Part shown: positions 8,075 through 15,502 of the stretch, in pieces
Layout of the letters: the number at the start of each line of letters is the position of its first letter
Numbering within the stretch: position 1 is the first letter of the stretch
Assembly: GCF_033446685.1 (NCBI RefSeq)
Contig: NZ_JAWQLY010000014.1
Span: 1 to 64,000, forward strand
Length of the DNA stretch: 64,000 bases
Reading direction: 5' to 3'
Source of the DNA: Modicisalibacter sp033446685
GTDB lineage: Bacteria > Pseudomonadota > Gammaproteobacteria > Pseudomonadales > Halomonadaceae
Made by a program: the position numbers and the translations under genes
The notes under the pieces: generated by a model
The model's database searches: none
Told to the model about the DNA's origin: nothing
Seen by the model: only the letters and a program-made list of their open reading frames with translations

Positions 8075-9478
8075 ATGACAATCTGGAAGCCCCAACTGCC
8101 TGCCGGTGCGACCCGCTACCGGGCGCTGGCCGACGCGATCGCCTCGGCGATCGCCTCCGGCGAGCTCGAACCCGGCCAGCGGCTGCCGCCACAGCGACGC
8201 CTGGCCGACGCGCTGGGCGTTACCGTGGGAACGATCACCCGCGGCTATGACGAGGCCGAGCGGCGTGGCCTGCTCGAGGCCCGCGTGGGCAGCGGCACTT
8301 ACGTGAAAGATCGCCGCGCGAGCGTCTCGGGCTTTCGTCACGTGCCGGCGGGGCCGAGCGCGACCGCTGGCGAGCTGGTCGATCTCAGCCTGAGCCTGCC
8401 GCCGCCGCATCCGCAGCGCCCGGCGGGCCTGGGCGAAGTGCTGGCCGCGCTCGCCGACGACCCCACGGCGCTGCAGGCGGCGGTGGATTATCAGTCCGAG
8501 CACGGTACGCCCGCGCATCGCCGGACGCTGGCCGATTGGCTGACGCAGTTGGGGTTGCCCATGGCGGCCGACGAACTGACCATCACCCTGGGAGGCCAGC
8601 ACGGTATCTTTCTCGCGCTGCAGGCGCTGACCCAACCCGGCGAGCGTATCGCCGCGGCGGCACTCACCTACCCGGGGCTGATCGCCGCCGCCCAGCAGTG
8701 CCATCTCAAATTGCAGCGTATACCTCTGGACGACCAGGGGCTGGATGTCGAGGCGCTGGCACGGCTCTGCCAGCAGCAACCGCCGCGGCTGGTCTACCTT
8801 ACTCCCGAGCAGAACAACCCGACCGGCGCGCAGCTCAGCGAGGCGCGCCGCGAGCGGCTGGTCGAGCTGGCGCGGCGCTACGATTTCTGGCTGATCGAGG
8901 ACGGCGTGCAGTATCTGCCGCCCGAGGCGCGGGGCCGGCCACTCTACCTGCGCGCACCCGAGCGGACGCTGTATCTGTTCAGCACCTCGAAGGTGATCGC
9001 CGGCGGGCTGCGCATCGGCATCCTGCGCGCTCCGCCGGCCCTGAATGAACGCCTGGCCAATGCCCAGCGCGCACAGAGCTGGATGGTCCCGCCATTGATG
9101 GTCGAGGTGGTCTGCCGCTGGATCGACAGCGGTGCCGCCGGGCGGCTGCTCGGCTGGCAGCTCGAAGAGATCGCCGCGCGCCAGCGTCTGGCCCGGCAGC
9201 GGCTGGCGGCCTTCGCGCCGAGTGGCCAGCCCTACGGCTTTCATCTGTGGCTGGAGCTGCCCAACGGCTGGCGCGCCGCGGCACTGATCGAGCAGCTCGA
9301 ACGCCAGGGGGTGCGGGTGACCAGCGCCGAGCCGTTCTGCGTCGGCAGCGAGCCGGCGCCACAGGCGATTCGGCTGTGCGTCAGCGCGGCGGCCAACCGC
9401 GAGACGCTGGAGCGTGCGCTCGAAATCATCGCCGGCACGCTGGCCGCGCCGCCGGCCAGCCCATGGCGGACGTTGTGA
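8075..9478 (+). CDS. MocR-type (GntR-HTH/aminotransferase fusion) regulator
   Basis: 467 residues. The N-terminal GntR winged helix (about 1-75; YRALADAIASAIASGELEPG, RLPPQRRLADALGVTVGTI) is fused to a fold-type-I aminotransferase domain (about 110-460). The PLP-binding lysine lies in FSTSKVIAGGLRIG, and the conserved Asn in TPEQNNPTGAQ. MocR proteins use PLP plus an amine as inducer. Its divergent LysE-type neighbour is the likely target. No strong ribosome site precedes the ATG, so the message may be leaderless or weakly translated. Confidence 0.88.
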   Translation: MTIWKPQLPAGATRYRALADAIASAIASGELEPGQRLPPQRRLADALGVTVGTITRGYDEAERRGLLEARVGSGTYVKDRRASVSGFRHVPAGPSATAGELVDLSLSLPPPHPQRPAGLGEVLAALADDPTALQAAVDYQSEHGTPAHRRTLADWLTQLGLPMAADELTITLGGQHGIFLALQALTQPGERIAAAALTYPGLIAAAQQCHLKLQRIPLDDQGLDVEALARLCQQQPPRLVYLTPEQNNPTGAQLSEARRERLVELARRYDFWLIEDGVQYLPPEARGRPLYLRAPERTLYLFSTSKVIAGGLRIGILRAPPALNERLANAQRAQSWMVPPLMVEVVCRWIDSGAAGRLLGWQLEEIAARQRLARQRLAAFAPSGQPYGFHLWLELPNGWRAAALIEQLERQGVRVTSAEPFCVGSEPAPQAIRLCVSAAANRETLERALEIIAGTLAAPPASPWRTL

Positions 9479-9549
9479 ACGTCGACGCTTGCATCGCCGA
9501 CTTGTCGCCTCCACCTAGTGAGACACCCCCCTTTTGCAAGGAGCTGTCC

Positions 9550-10590
9550 ATGAGCCGCGCCCAGGTACTTGCCCACGGCACGTTGCACTGTTTCCCCGTC
9601 GGCCTGCGCGATGCCGACGACAAGCCGGTCAACGCCGAGGTCTCGGCCGTGGTCTACGACGGTCAACGACTGATTCTCGCCAGCGACAAGCCGATCCCCG
9701 GCGAGTCGCGCTCGGCGGTGTTCGCGGTCGACATCGACGAGCACGGCATTCCCGACGACGACAGCCTCGACTACTTCACCGAGCCGGCGATCAAGCGCGC
9801 CACCAAGTACGAGGACTTCGCGCTGACCGCCGACGGTCGTCACGTGCTGGCGACCACCGGTTTCGACCGCATCGCCGAGGACGACCATTCGCTGAACGCC
9901 TACAACCACCTGCTGGTCTGGCCGCTGGGCCAGCCCGAGCGGGTGCAGGTGGTCGACCCCGATCCGCGCGACGGCGTCGAGGGGTCGCTGGAGTTGCGCA
10001 ACAAGCTGGACGGTGCGATCGGCACGCCCTACTACAAGATCGAGGGGCTGGCGGCGATTCCCGGCGAGCAGGGCGACGGGCTGCTGATGTTCGGCGTTCG
10101 CGAGCAAGGCAATACCCACGCTGACTTCGACTATGTATGTCGGGTGGTGGGTGCGCATTATCGCATCGACGCTCAGGGCAACCTGGAGTTCCTCGACGAA
10201 CTGCGCAGCCTCTATCGGTTCAACCCGGGCGACTTTCCCCAAGTGCGCCATGTCTGTGGCCTGTCGAGCCTCGAGTACGACCCCTACAACGCCCGGCTCT
10301 ACCTGTTGACCAGCTTCGAGACCGAGATCGACGGTGTCGAGCACATCGGCGGCTACCTATGGTCGATGAGCATGGACGACTTCAATGCCGGTCGCGCCCC
10401 GCAACTGGTCGAGGACGAGCAGGGCGAACCGCTCGAATTCGAACACAAGGCCGAGGGCCTGGCGGTGCTCGACGAGACGCGCCTGTTCGTCGCCTACGAC
10501 AATGATCGCAACCTGGCACTGGGTTCGATCGACGCGCGCGACGAGCGCCACGCCAACGAGGCGCCCTACACGATCCTGCGAATCGTCTGA
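9550..10590 (+). CDS. conserved hypothetical protein, probable beta-propeller
   Basis: 346 residues, no signal peptide, from an ATG with AAGGAGCTGTCC upstream. Recurrent EGLA motifs (YYKIEGLAAIP, HKAEGLAVLDE) and short beta-strand-like blocks (LFVAYDNDRNLALGS) resemble DUF3616 or phytase-esterase-like propeller proteins, but I cannot assign it firmly. The mature protein is strongly acidic, as is common for cytoplasmic proteins of salt-adapted bacteria. It follows the MocR-type gene by 71 nt on the same strand and ends 3 nt before a convergent gene. Confidence 0.6.
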   Translation: MSRAQVLAHGTLHCFPVGLRDADDKPVNAEVSAVVYDGQRLILASDKPIPGESRSAVFAVDIDEHGIPDDDSLDYFTEPAIKRATKYEDFALTADGRHVLATTGFDRIAEDDHSLNAYNHLLVWPLGQPERVQVVDPDPRDGVEGSLELRNKLDGAIGTPYYKIEGLAAIPGEQGDGLLMFGVREQGNTHADFDYVCRVVGAHYRIDAQGNLEFLDELRSLYRFNPGDFPQVRHVCGLSSLEYDPYNARLYLLTSFETEIDGVEHIGGYLWSMSMDDFNAGRAPQLVEDEQGEPLEFEHKAEGLAVLDETRLFVAYDNDRNLALGSIDARDERHANEAPYTILRIV

Positions 10591-10593
10591 CGC

Positions 10594-11598
10594 TCAGTCG
10601 TAGCGTTGCAGCCAGCGCTTGGTGGCGATCTGTTCCTTGAGCAGCTCCAGGGTCTCGATCAATACCTGCTCGGTGATGCGCTCGCTGCGTGTGTCGGCGA
10701 CCATCAGGATGTCCATGCCGCTGTCGGTGGCGCGGCGCAGCAACTGCGAGAATTCAGGCGAGCGCAGACCGCCGACCGCTTCGTGAATCAACCGGCCGGC
10801 CAAGTCGCTGAGTGTCTGGTCCATGGCCTCGCTCAACTGACGGCCCATCGGCAGCCGCTGCAGGCGCTGGATTTCGGGGCTTTCCTGCAGGGTACGGCCG
10901 ACCAGCGCGCTGATGTAACGCGCGATCAGCGCACGGTTGTCGGTATAGATATCGTTCAGGCCGGCTTCCAGGCGTTGGGCGATCTCGTCGACCAACTGCT
11001 CCTTGCGTGGCGCCAGCACTTCGTCCGAGAGCCGCTGCGAGAGTGCGTTGCTGTGCCGGATCTCCTCCTGGATGCTGCCGATCAGGCGCACCGCGACGCG
11101 ATCCGAGAGTTCTTCCAGCAAGATGTCGTAATACTTGTGGACCACGCCGAACAGGTACCAGTTGCGTATCTCGATCAGGCCCAGGCGCTGGAGACGGAAC
11201 AGCAGCGAGACGACGCGCAGTAAGCGCAGCCAGCGAAAGCCGGTCAGCGGGATACAGCCGAGCACGTCGTACCAGTGCACGAAGGGGTAGAAGAACCAGC
11301 GGTGATAGCGCCGCTCGGCAATCGCCACGATCCAGCCGAGCAGCACGTCGAGGACGAAGACGCTGACGAACGCCAGGTCGATGGCGAAGAAATGCTCGTG
11401 GACGTTCTGCTGATAGGCCTTCTGCAGCTGCGGAGAGAGCGAGGCGAACGCGTCATGCAGCGGGGGCACCAGATAGAGGCTGTCGAACAGCAGCAGGGCC
11501 AGGTTGGCGATCACCAGGATGATCACCAGCACATCCCAGGCCAGCTTGAATCGCTCGCGGGGCGAGGATGGCTGGCGGTGCGGCCGCGTCGGTGTCAT
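10594..11598 (-). CDS. voltage-sensor-like membrane protein with helical cytoplasmic domain, no pore
   Basis: 334 residues. Residues about 20-170 hold four hydrophobic segments laid out like the S1-S4 module of voltage-gated ion channels. The third segment carries HWYDVLGCIPL, like the W-x-x-D...P motif of S3. The fourth is FRWLRLLRVVSLLFRLQR, with arginines at roughly three-residue spacing as in S4. No S5-pore-S6 follows; instead about 165 mostly helical, charged residues reach the C-terminus. It starts with AAGGAGCCCGC-ATG. Function is unknown: it could be a proton channel-like sensor or a structural scaffold. Confidence 0.6.
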   Translation of the reverse strand: MTPTRPHRQPSSPRERFKLAWDVLVIILVIANLALLLFDSLYLVPPLHDAFASLSPQLQKAYQQNVHEHFFAIDLAFVSVFVLDVLLGWIVAIAERRYHRWFFYPFVHWYDVLGCIPLTGFRWLRLLRVVSLLFRLQRLGLIEIRNWYLFGVVHKYYDILLEELSDRVAVRLIGSIQEEIRHSNALSQRLSDEVLAPRKEQLVDEIAQRLEAGLNDIYTDNRALIARYISALVGRTLQESPEIQRLQRLPMGRQLSEAMDQTLSDLAGRLIHEAVGGLRSPEFSQLLRRATDSGMDILMVADTRSERITEQVLIETLELLKEQIATKRWLQRYD

Positions 11599-11626
11599 GC
11601 GGGCTCCTTGCGTATGGACGACCGGC

Positions 11627-12151
11627 TCAGGAGGCCGGACCGGTGTACTGGCTGTCGTGCTCCCGCGATGCCTGTTCGGCCTGCTTGCGCAATTGCTTGC
11701 GCAGCGCGGCCTTCTCGAAGCGGTGCTGCTGCAGCGGCGTTGCCAAGCGCAGTGGCGGCACCTCGACCGGGCGTCCCTGCTCGTCCACCGCGACCATCGT
11801 CAGGTAACAGCTATTGGTATGACGAATGACCTTCTGCTGGATCGATTCGGCGATTACCTTGATACCGATCTCCATCGACGAGCGGCCGACATGGTTGACC
11901 GAGGCCAGGAAGGTCACCAGCTCGCCGACGTGGATCGGCTGCTTGAACAGCACCTGATCGACCGACAGGGTCACCACGTAGCTGCCGGAATAGCGGCTGG
12001 CGCAGGCGTAGGCGACCTCGTCGAGCTTCTTGAGAATCGCCCCGCCGTGGACCTTGCCGCTGAAATTGGCCATGTCGGGGGTCATCAGCACGGTCATGGT
12101 GAGGGTGTGCTGGCGGGGCATGTCGTCGGGCGTCATGGTCTGGCTCGTCAC
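11627..12151 (-). CDS. acyl-CoA thioesterase, YciA-like hotdog fold
   Basis: About 174 residues with a hotdog-fold thioesterase core. The active-site helix reads NFSGKVHGGAILKKLDEVAYACAS, containing the family H-G-G-x-I...D pattern, followed by a strand with TLSVDQVLFKQPIHVGEL. The enzyme hydrolyses acyl-CoA to free acid and CoA in the cytoplasm. The start is uncertain: a GTG at 12151 is proposed, with ATG codons at 12136 and 12121 as alternatives. The C-terminal 35 residues are charged and helical (KAALRKQLRKQAEQASREH). Confidence 0.82.
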   Translation of the reverse strand: MTSQTMTPDDMPRQHTLTMTVLMTPDMANFSGKVHGGAILKKLDEVAYACASRYSGSYVVTLSVDQVLFKQPIHVGELVTFLASVNHVGRSSMEIGIKVIAESIQQKVIRHTNSCYLTMVAVDEQGRPVEVPPLRLATPLQQHRFEKAALRKQLRKQAEQASREHDSQYTGPAS

Positions 12152-12310
12152 GTGGCACTGTCTCTCGGTAGGCTCTCGGTAGGGCATGTACGGGTGGCTC
12201 TGCCCCGGTTGTATCATGTTTGGGGGTGCGCAAGGGAGCCTGCGGCTTGGGGCATCTCATGCAATTTGTGCTGTACTGGGAAGGTAAATCAATAGGCGAG
12301 GAGGCTTAAC

Positions 12311-12619
12311 ATGGATGCAGCCTTTCATGTCGGTGTCACGGTTCAGGCCCTGGATGGCACGCCGTTGGGCGACGTCGATGCGCTGGGCGGCAAGTACGCG
12401 CGCATCGTCGATACCGAGGGCAACTTTCGCTGGCTACCTTACACCCGGCTTTCGGCTACCGGCAGCGACCACTTGACGCTACTCGACGACCCCGACGACC
12501 GGCTGGGCGCGGTGCTCACCTCGCCGCCGCCGGGCGAGGAGGGGGCCCGCGTCGATGAAGCCAGCAGCGAATCATTCCCGGCCAGCGATCCGCCGGCCTT
12601 TACCCCCGAAAAGGAGTGA
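12311..12619 (+). CDS. small acidic conserved hypothetical protein with SESFPASDPP tail
   Basis: 102 residues after AGGAGGCTTAAC. The N-terminal half (VGVTVQALDGTPLGDVDALGG) resembles a PRC-barrel or DUF2171-like beta domain. The C-terminal half carries the sequence DEASSESFPASDPPAFTP, a tail motif that recurs in otherwise unrelated small bacterial proteins. No membrane segment or signal peptide is visible. Function is unknown. It stands alone between divergent thioesterase and convergent atoE genes. Confidence 0.65.
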   Translation: MDAAFHVGVTVQALDGTPLGDVDALGGKYARIVDTEGNFRWLPYTRLSATGSDHLTLLDDPDDRLGAVLTSPPPGEEGARVDEASSESFPASDPPAFTPEKE

Positions 12620-12640
12620 GCCGGTCGCTCCGGCCGGCTC
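12618..12640. terminator. GC-rich hairpin between convergent genes
   Basis: GAGCCGG (12618-12624) pairs with CCGGCTC (12634-12640) over a 9-nt loop, overlapping the stop of the 102-residue gene and lying just before the end of the convergent atoE gene. There is no T-tract, so it is only a weak terminator candidate. Confidence 0.3.
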
Positions 12641-12648
12641 GCTTGCGG

Positions 12649-13962
12649 TCAGGGTAGATAAGTCAGACCCAGGCTGATGATGATGCCGGTGACCACCAAC
12701 TGGATCAGGCAGAAGCCCATGATGTCCTTGGCCTTGAGCCCGGCGATGGCGAGCACCGGCAACGCCCAGAACGGCTGGAGCAGATTGGTCCAGGCATCGC
12801 CCCAGGCCACCGCCATGGCGATGCGCGGCACTTCGGCGCCCAATGCCTGGGCCGCGGGCAGCATCACCGGGGCCTGGACCGCCCACTGGCCGCCACCGGA
12901 AGGCACGAACAGGTTGACCACCCCGGCGCTGATGAACGTCCAGAACGGCAGCGTGTCGGCGTTGGCGATCGACACGAAGCCCTGCGACAGCGTTTCGGCC
13001 AGTCCCGATTGCACCATGATCGCCATGATCCCGGCATAGAAGGGGAACTGGATGACGATACCCGCACCGCCCTTGATCGCCTCGTTGAGGCTGTCGAGCA
13101 GGCGGCGCGGCGTTCTGTGCAGGACGATCGCCAGGAACAGGAACAGGAAGTTGACGACGTTCAGGTTGAGGCCGCCCCCGCGCAGCAGGAAGTGGTCGAG
13201 CAGGAACAGCAGCCCGGGAATGCCCACCATCCAGGCCAGGCTGACGCTGTTCTCGAGATGCTCGGCAGGACGTGTGGCCAGGCCATTGCGCGATTTTTCA
13301 TCGACCAGCATGTCGGTTTCGACGTAGACGCTGTCCTTGTCGTCGGGCAGCATCCAGCGGTTGACCAGCGGCACCACGATGAACAGCGCGAGGACGATCG
13401 CCAGGTTGAACAGCGAGAAGATCGTCTGCGAGGTCGCGATCACGCCGATGCGGTCGGCGGTGAAGTGGCCCTCGGTGGCGATCACCAGCGGGATCGAGCC
13501 GGCCAGCCCGCCGTGCCAGACGACGAACCCCGAGTAGGCGCTGGCGACCAGCAGGCGATAGTCGACGCGGATCTGGCGGGCCAGTTCCTTGGCGAACAGC
13601 GCCCCCACCACCAGCCCGAATCCCCAGTTGATCCAGCTCGCGGCGAGCGAGACCAGGGTGACCAGCAGGATCGCCCGGGCCGGAGTGCCGGCCTTGCCGG
13701 CGAGCCGCGCCAACTGGCGCTTGACCGGCGGGGAGCTGGCCAGCATGAAGCCGGTCACCAGCACCAGCAGCATCTGCATCGAGAAGGTCAGCAGGTCCCA
13801 GAAGCCGTCGCCCCAGAAACGCAGCACCGCCAGTGGCGTCTGACGCTCCACGCCGATCGCCGCGGCGGCGGCGACCAGGGTCAGCAGCAACACGAAGATG
13901 AAGGGGTCGGGCAGATAGCGTTCAACCAGCTTCACGGCCGGTCGTGACAGGTATTTGAGCAT
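12649..13962 (-). CDS. atoE: short-chain fatty acid transporter, AtoE family
   Basis: 437 residues, close to E. coli AtoE (440), with about eleven hydrophobic segments. Family-typical stretches include ASWINWGFGLVVGALFAKE, YSGFVVWHGGLAGSIPL, FVPSGGGQWAVQAPVM and WGDAWTNLLQPFWALPVL. It is an inner-membrane importer of short-chain fatty acids such as acetoacetate or butyrate. The start is set at the ATG of MLKYLSRPAVKLVERYLPD; the upstream in-frame extension is arginine-rich and unlike the family. No ketone-body genes adjoin it. Confidence 0.9.
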   Translation of the reverse strand: MLKYLSRPAVKLVERYLPDPFIFVLLLTLVAAAAAIGVERQTPLAVLRFWGDGFWDLLTFSMQMLLVLVTGFMLASSPPVKRQLARLAGKAGTPARAILLVTLVSLAASWINWGFGLVVGALFAKELARQIRVDYRLLVASAYSGFVVWHGGLAGSIPLVIATEGHFTADRIGVIATSQTIFSLFNLAIVLALFIVVPLVNRWMLPDDKDSVYVETDMLVDEKSRNGLATRPAEHLENSVSLAWMVGIPGLLFLLDHFLLRGGGLNLNVVNFLFLFLAIVLHRTPRRLLDSLNEAIKGGAGIVIQFPFYAGIMAIMVQSGLAETLSQGFVSIANADTLPFWTFISAGVVNLFVPSGGGQWAVQAPVMLPAAQALGAEVPRIAMAVAWGDAWTNLLQPFWALPVLAIAGLKAKDIMGFCLIQLVVTGIIISLGLTYLP

Positions 13963-14032
13963 TGGGATCTCGCTTTGTTGTTGGCGGCGCCTCGCGTAAA
14001 CCGATAACCCGCGGCGGCGTCTCCGGTCAACG

Positions 14033-15394
14033 CTACTTGTGGCCAACGGCCTCGGCCTGGGGGCTCCAGCGCGTGCGCCGGTAGCGCAGGTAGTAACCGC
14101 CCAGCGTCACCGAGCGCACCAGCGTGAAGAGCAGAAAGGCCAGCCATAGTCCATGGTTGCCGAGCCCCAGCGGGCCGGTCAGCAACCACCAGGCGGGTAG
14201 GTAGACGATAAGCCCGGCGAACACGCTGTTGCGCATCTCGCGGGTCGCCGTGGCGCCGATGAAGACGCCGTCGAGCAGGTAGCTCCAGACCGCCAGGGCC
14301 GGCATGAGGATCATCCACGGCAGGTAGTCGGCGGCCATCTCGCGGACCGCCGGTAGATCGGTGAGCAGGGCGATGAGCGCCGTGCCGCCGAACGCGAAGC
14401 AGAGCATGGCGGCGGCGGTGGTCAACAGCGAGAAGCGTGCCGCGGCGCCGACCGCCGCCGCGAATTCGGCCCAGTCGCGGCGACCGATGGCGCGTCCGGT
14501 CAATGCCTCGGCGGCATGCGCGAAGCCGTCGAGGCCGTGCGAGGTGAGCATGATGAACTGCAGCAGCACGGCATTGGCGGCGACCACCACGTCACCCTGG
14601 CTGGCGCCCTGGGCGGTGAAGAAGGCCAGCGCGAACAGCAGCCCGAGGGTGCGCAGGAACAGCTGACTATTGACCTGGAACAGCTCGCGGTAGGCGGCCA
14701 GCCGCCATAGCCGGTCGCGGTGGAACGCGCCGCCGAGCGCGGCGAGCTGGCGGCGCACCAGCCACAACCCCAGCGCCAGCGCCGTATAGTCGGCGATCAC
14801 CGTGGCCCAGGCGACACCGTCGCTGGCCATGCCCAGGCCGACCACGAACAGCAGGTCGAGGACGATATTGACGCTATTGGTGAGCACCAGGATCGCCAAC
14901 GTCACGCGACTGTTCTGCTGGCCCAGAAACCAGCCGAGAATCGCGTAGTTGGCGAGCACCGCCGGCGCCGACAGAAAGCGGATGACGGCATAGTCGTGGG
15001 CCACCGCGGTGGCCTCGTCGCTGCCGTCGAGCAGCCACAGGCCGAGGGCGGTCAGCGGTCGCGAGAAGGCGATCAGCAAGCCGCCGATGACCATCGCCAT
15101 CACCAGGGCCTGGCCGAGCAGATTGCGCACCGCGGAGGCGTCGTCGCGGCCCTGTGCCTGCGAGGTCAGGCCGGTGGTGCCCATGCGCAGGAAGCCGAAG
15201 CCCCAATAGAGAAAGCTGAACAGCGTCGCGCCCAGCGTCACCCCGGCGAGGTAACGTGTTTCCGGCAGGTGGCCGACCACCGCGGTATCGACCAGGCCGA
15301 GCAGCGGTACGGTGATGTTGGACAGGATGATCGGCCAGGCCAGTGTCCAGACCCGCTGGGTCGCGGGATAAGCGGCGGGGTGTGCGGCAGACAA
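14033..15394 (-). CDS. dinF: MATE family multidrug/Na+ antiporter, DinF-like
   Basis: 453 residues and twelve predicted helices with the MATE internal duplication. The N-terminal signature PIILSNITVPLLGLVDTAVVGHL matches the DinF branch closely (given here as two parts of one helix). DinF-type pumps export cationic drugs or bile salts with H+ or Na+ exchange. The best start is a TTG at 15394 preceded by AAGGAATTCGC. No SOS box or lexA gene is evident, so the DNA-damage regulation of enteric dinF is not implied. Confidence 0.82.
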   Translation of the reverse strand: MSAAHPAAYPATQRVWTLAWPIILSNITVPLLGLVDTAVVGHLPETRYLAGVTLGATLFSFLYWGFGFLRMGTTGLTSQAQGRDDASAVRNLLGQALVMAMVIGGLLIAFSRPLTALGLWLLDGSDEATAVAHDYAVIRFLSAPAVLANYAILGWFLGQQNSRVTLAILVLTNSVNIVLDLLFVVGLGMASDGVAWATVIADYTALALGLWLVRRQLAALGGAFHRDRLWRLAAYRELFQVNSQLFLRTLGLLFALAFFTAQGASQGDVVVAANAVLLQFIMLTSHGLDGFAHAAEALTGRAIGRRDWAEFAAAVGAAARFSLLTTAAAMLCFAFGGTALIALLTDLPAVREMAADYLPWMILMPALAVWSYLLDGVFIGATATREMRNSVFAGLIVYLPAWWLLTGPLGLGNHGLWLAFLLFTLVRSVTLGGYYLRYRRTRWSPQAEAVGHK

Positions 15395-15502
15395 GCGAAT
15401 TCCTTGGTCGGCGTTGGCGTCGTGAGGCGATGAAACGGATGCGCTACAGGATACGCCGACGACCCGCCCGGCGCGACGCGAACGTTCTGAAGGACAGCCC
15501 GG

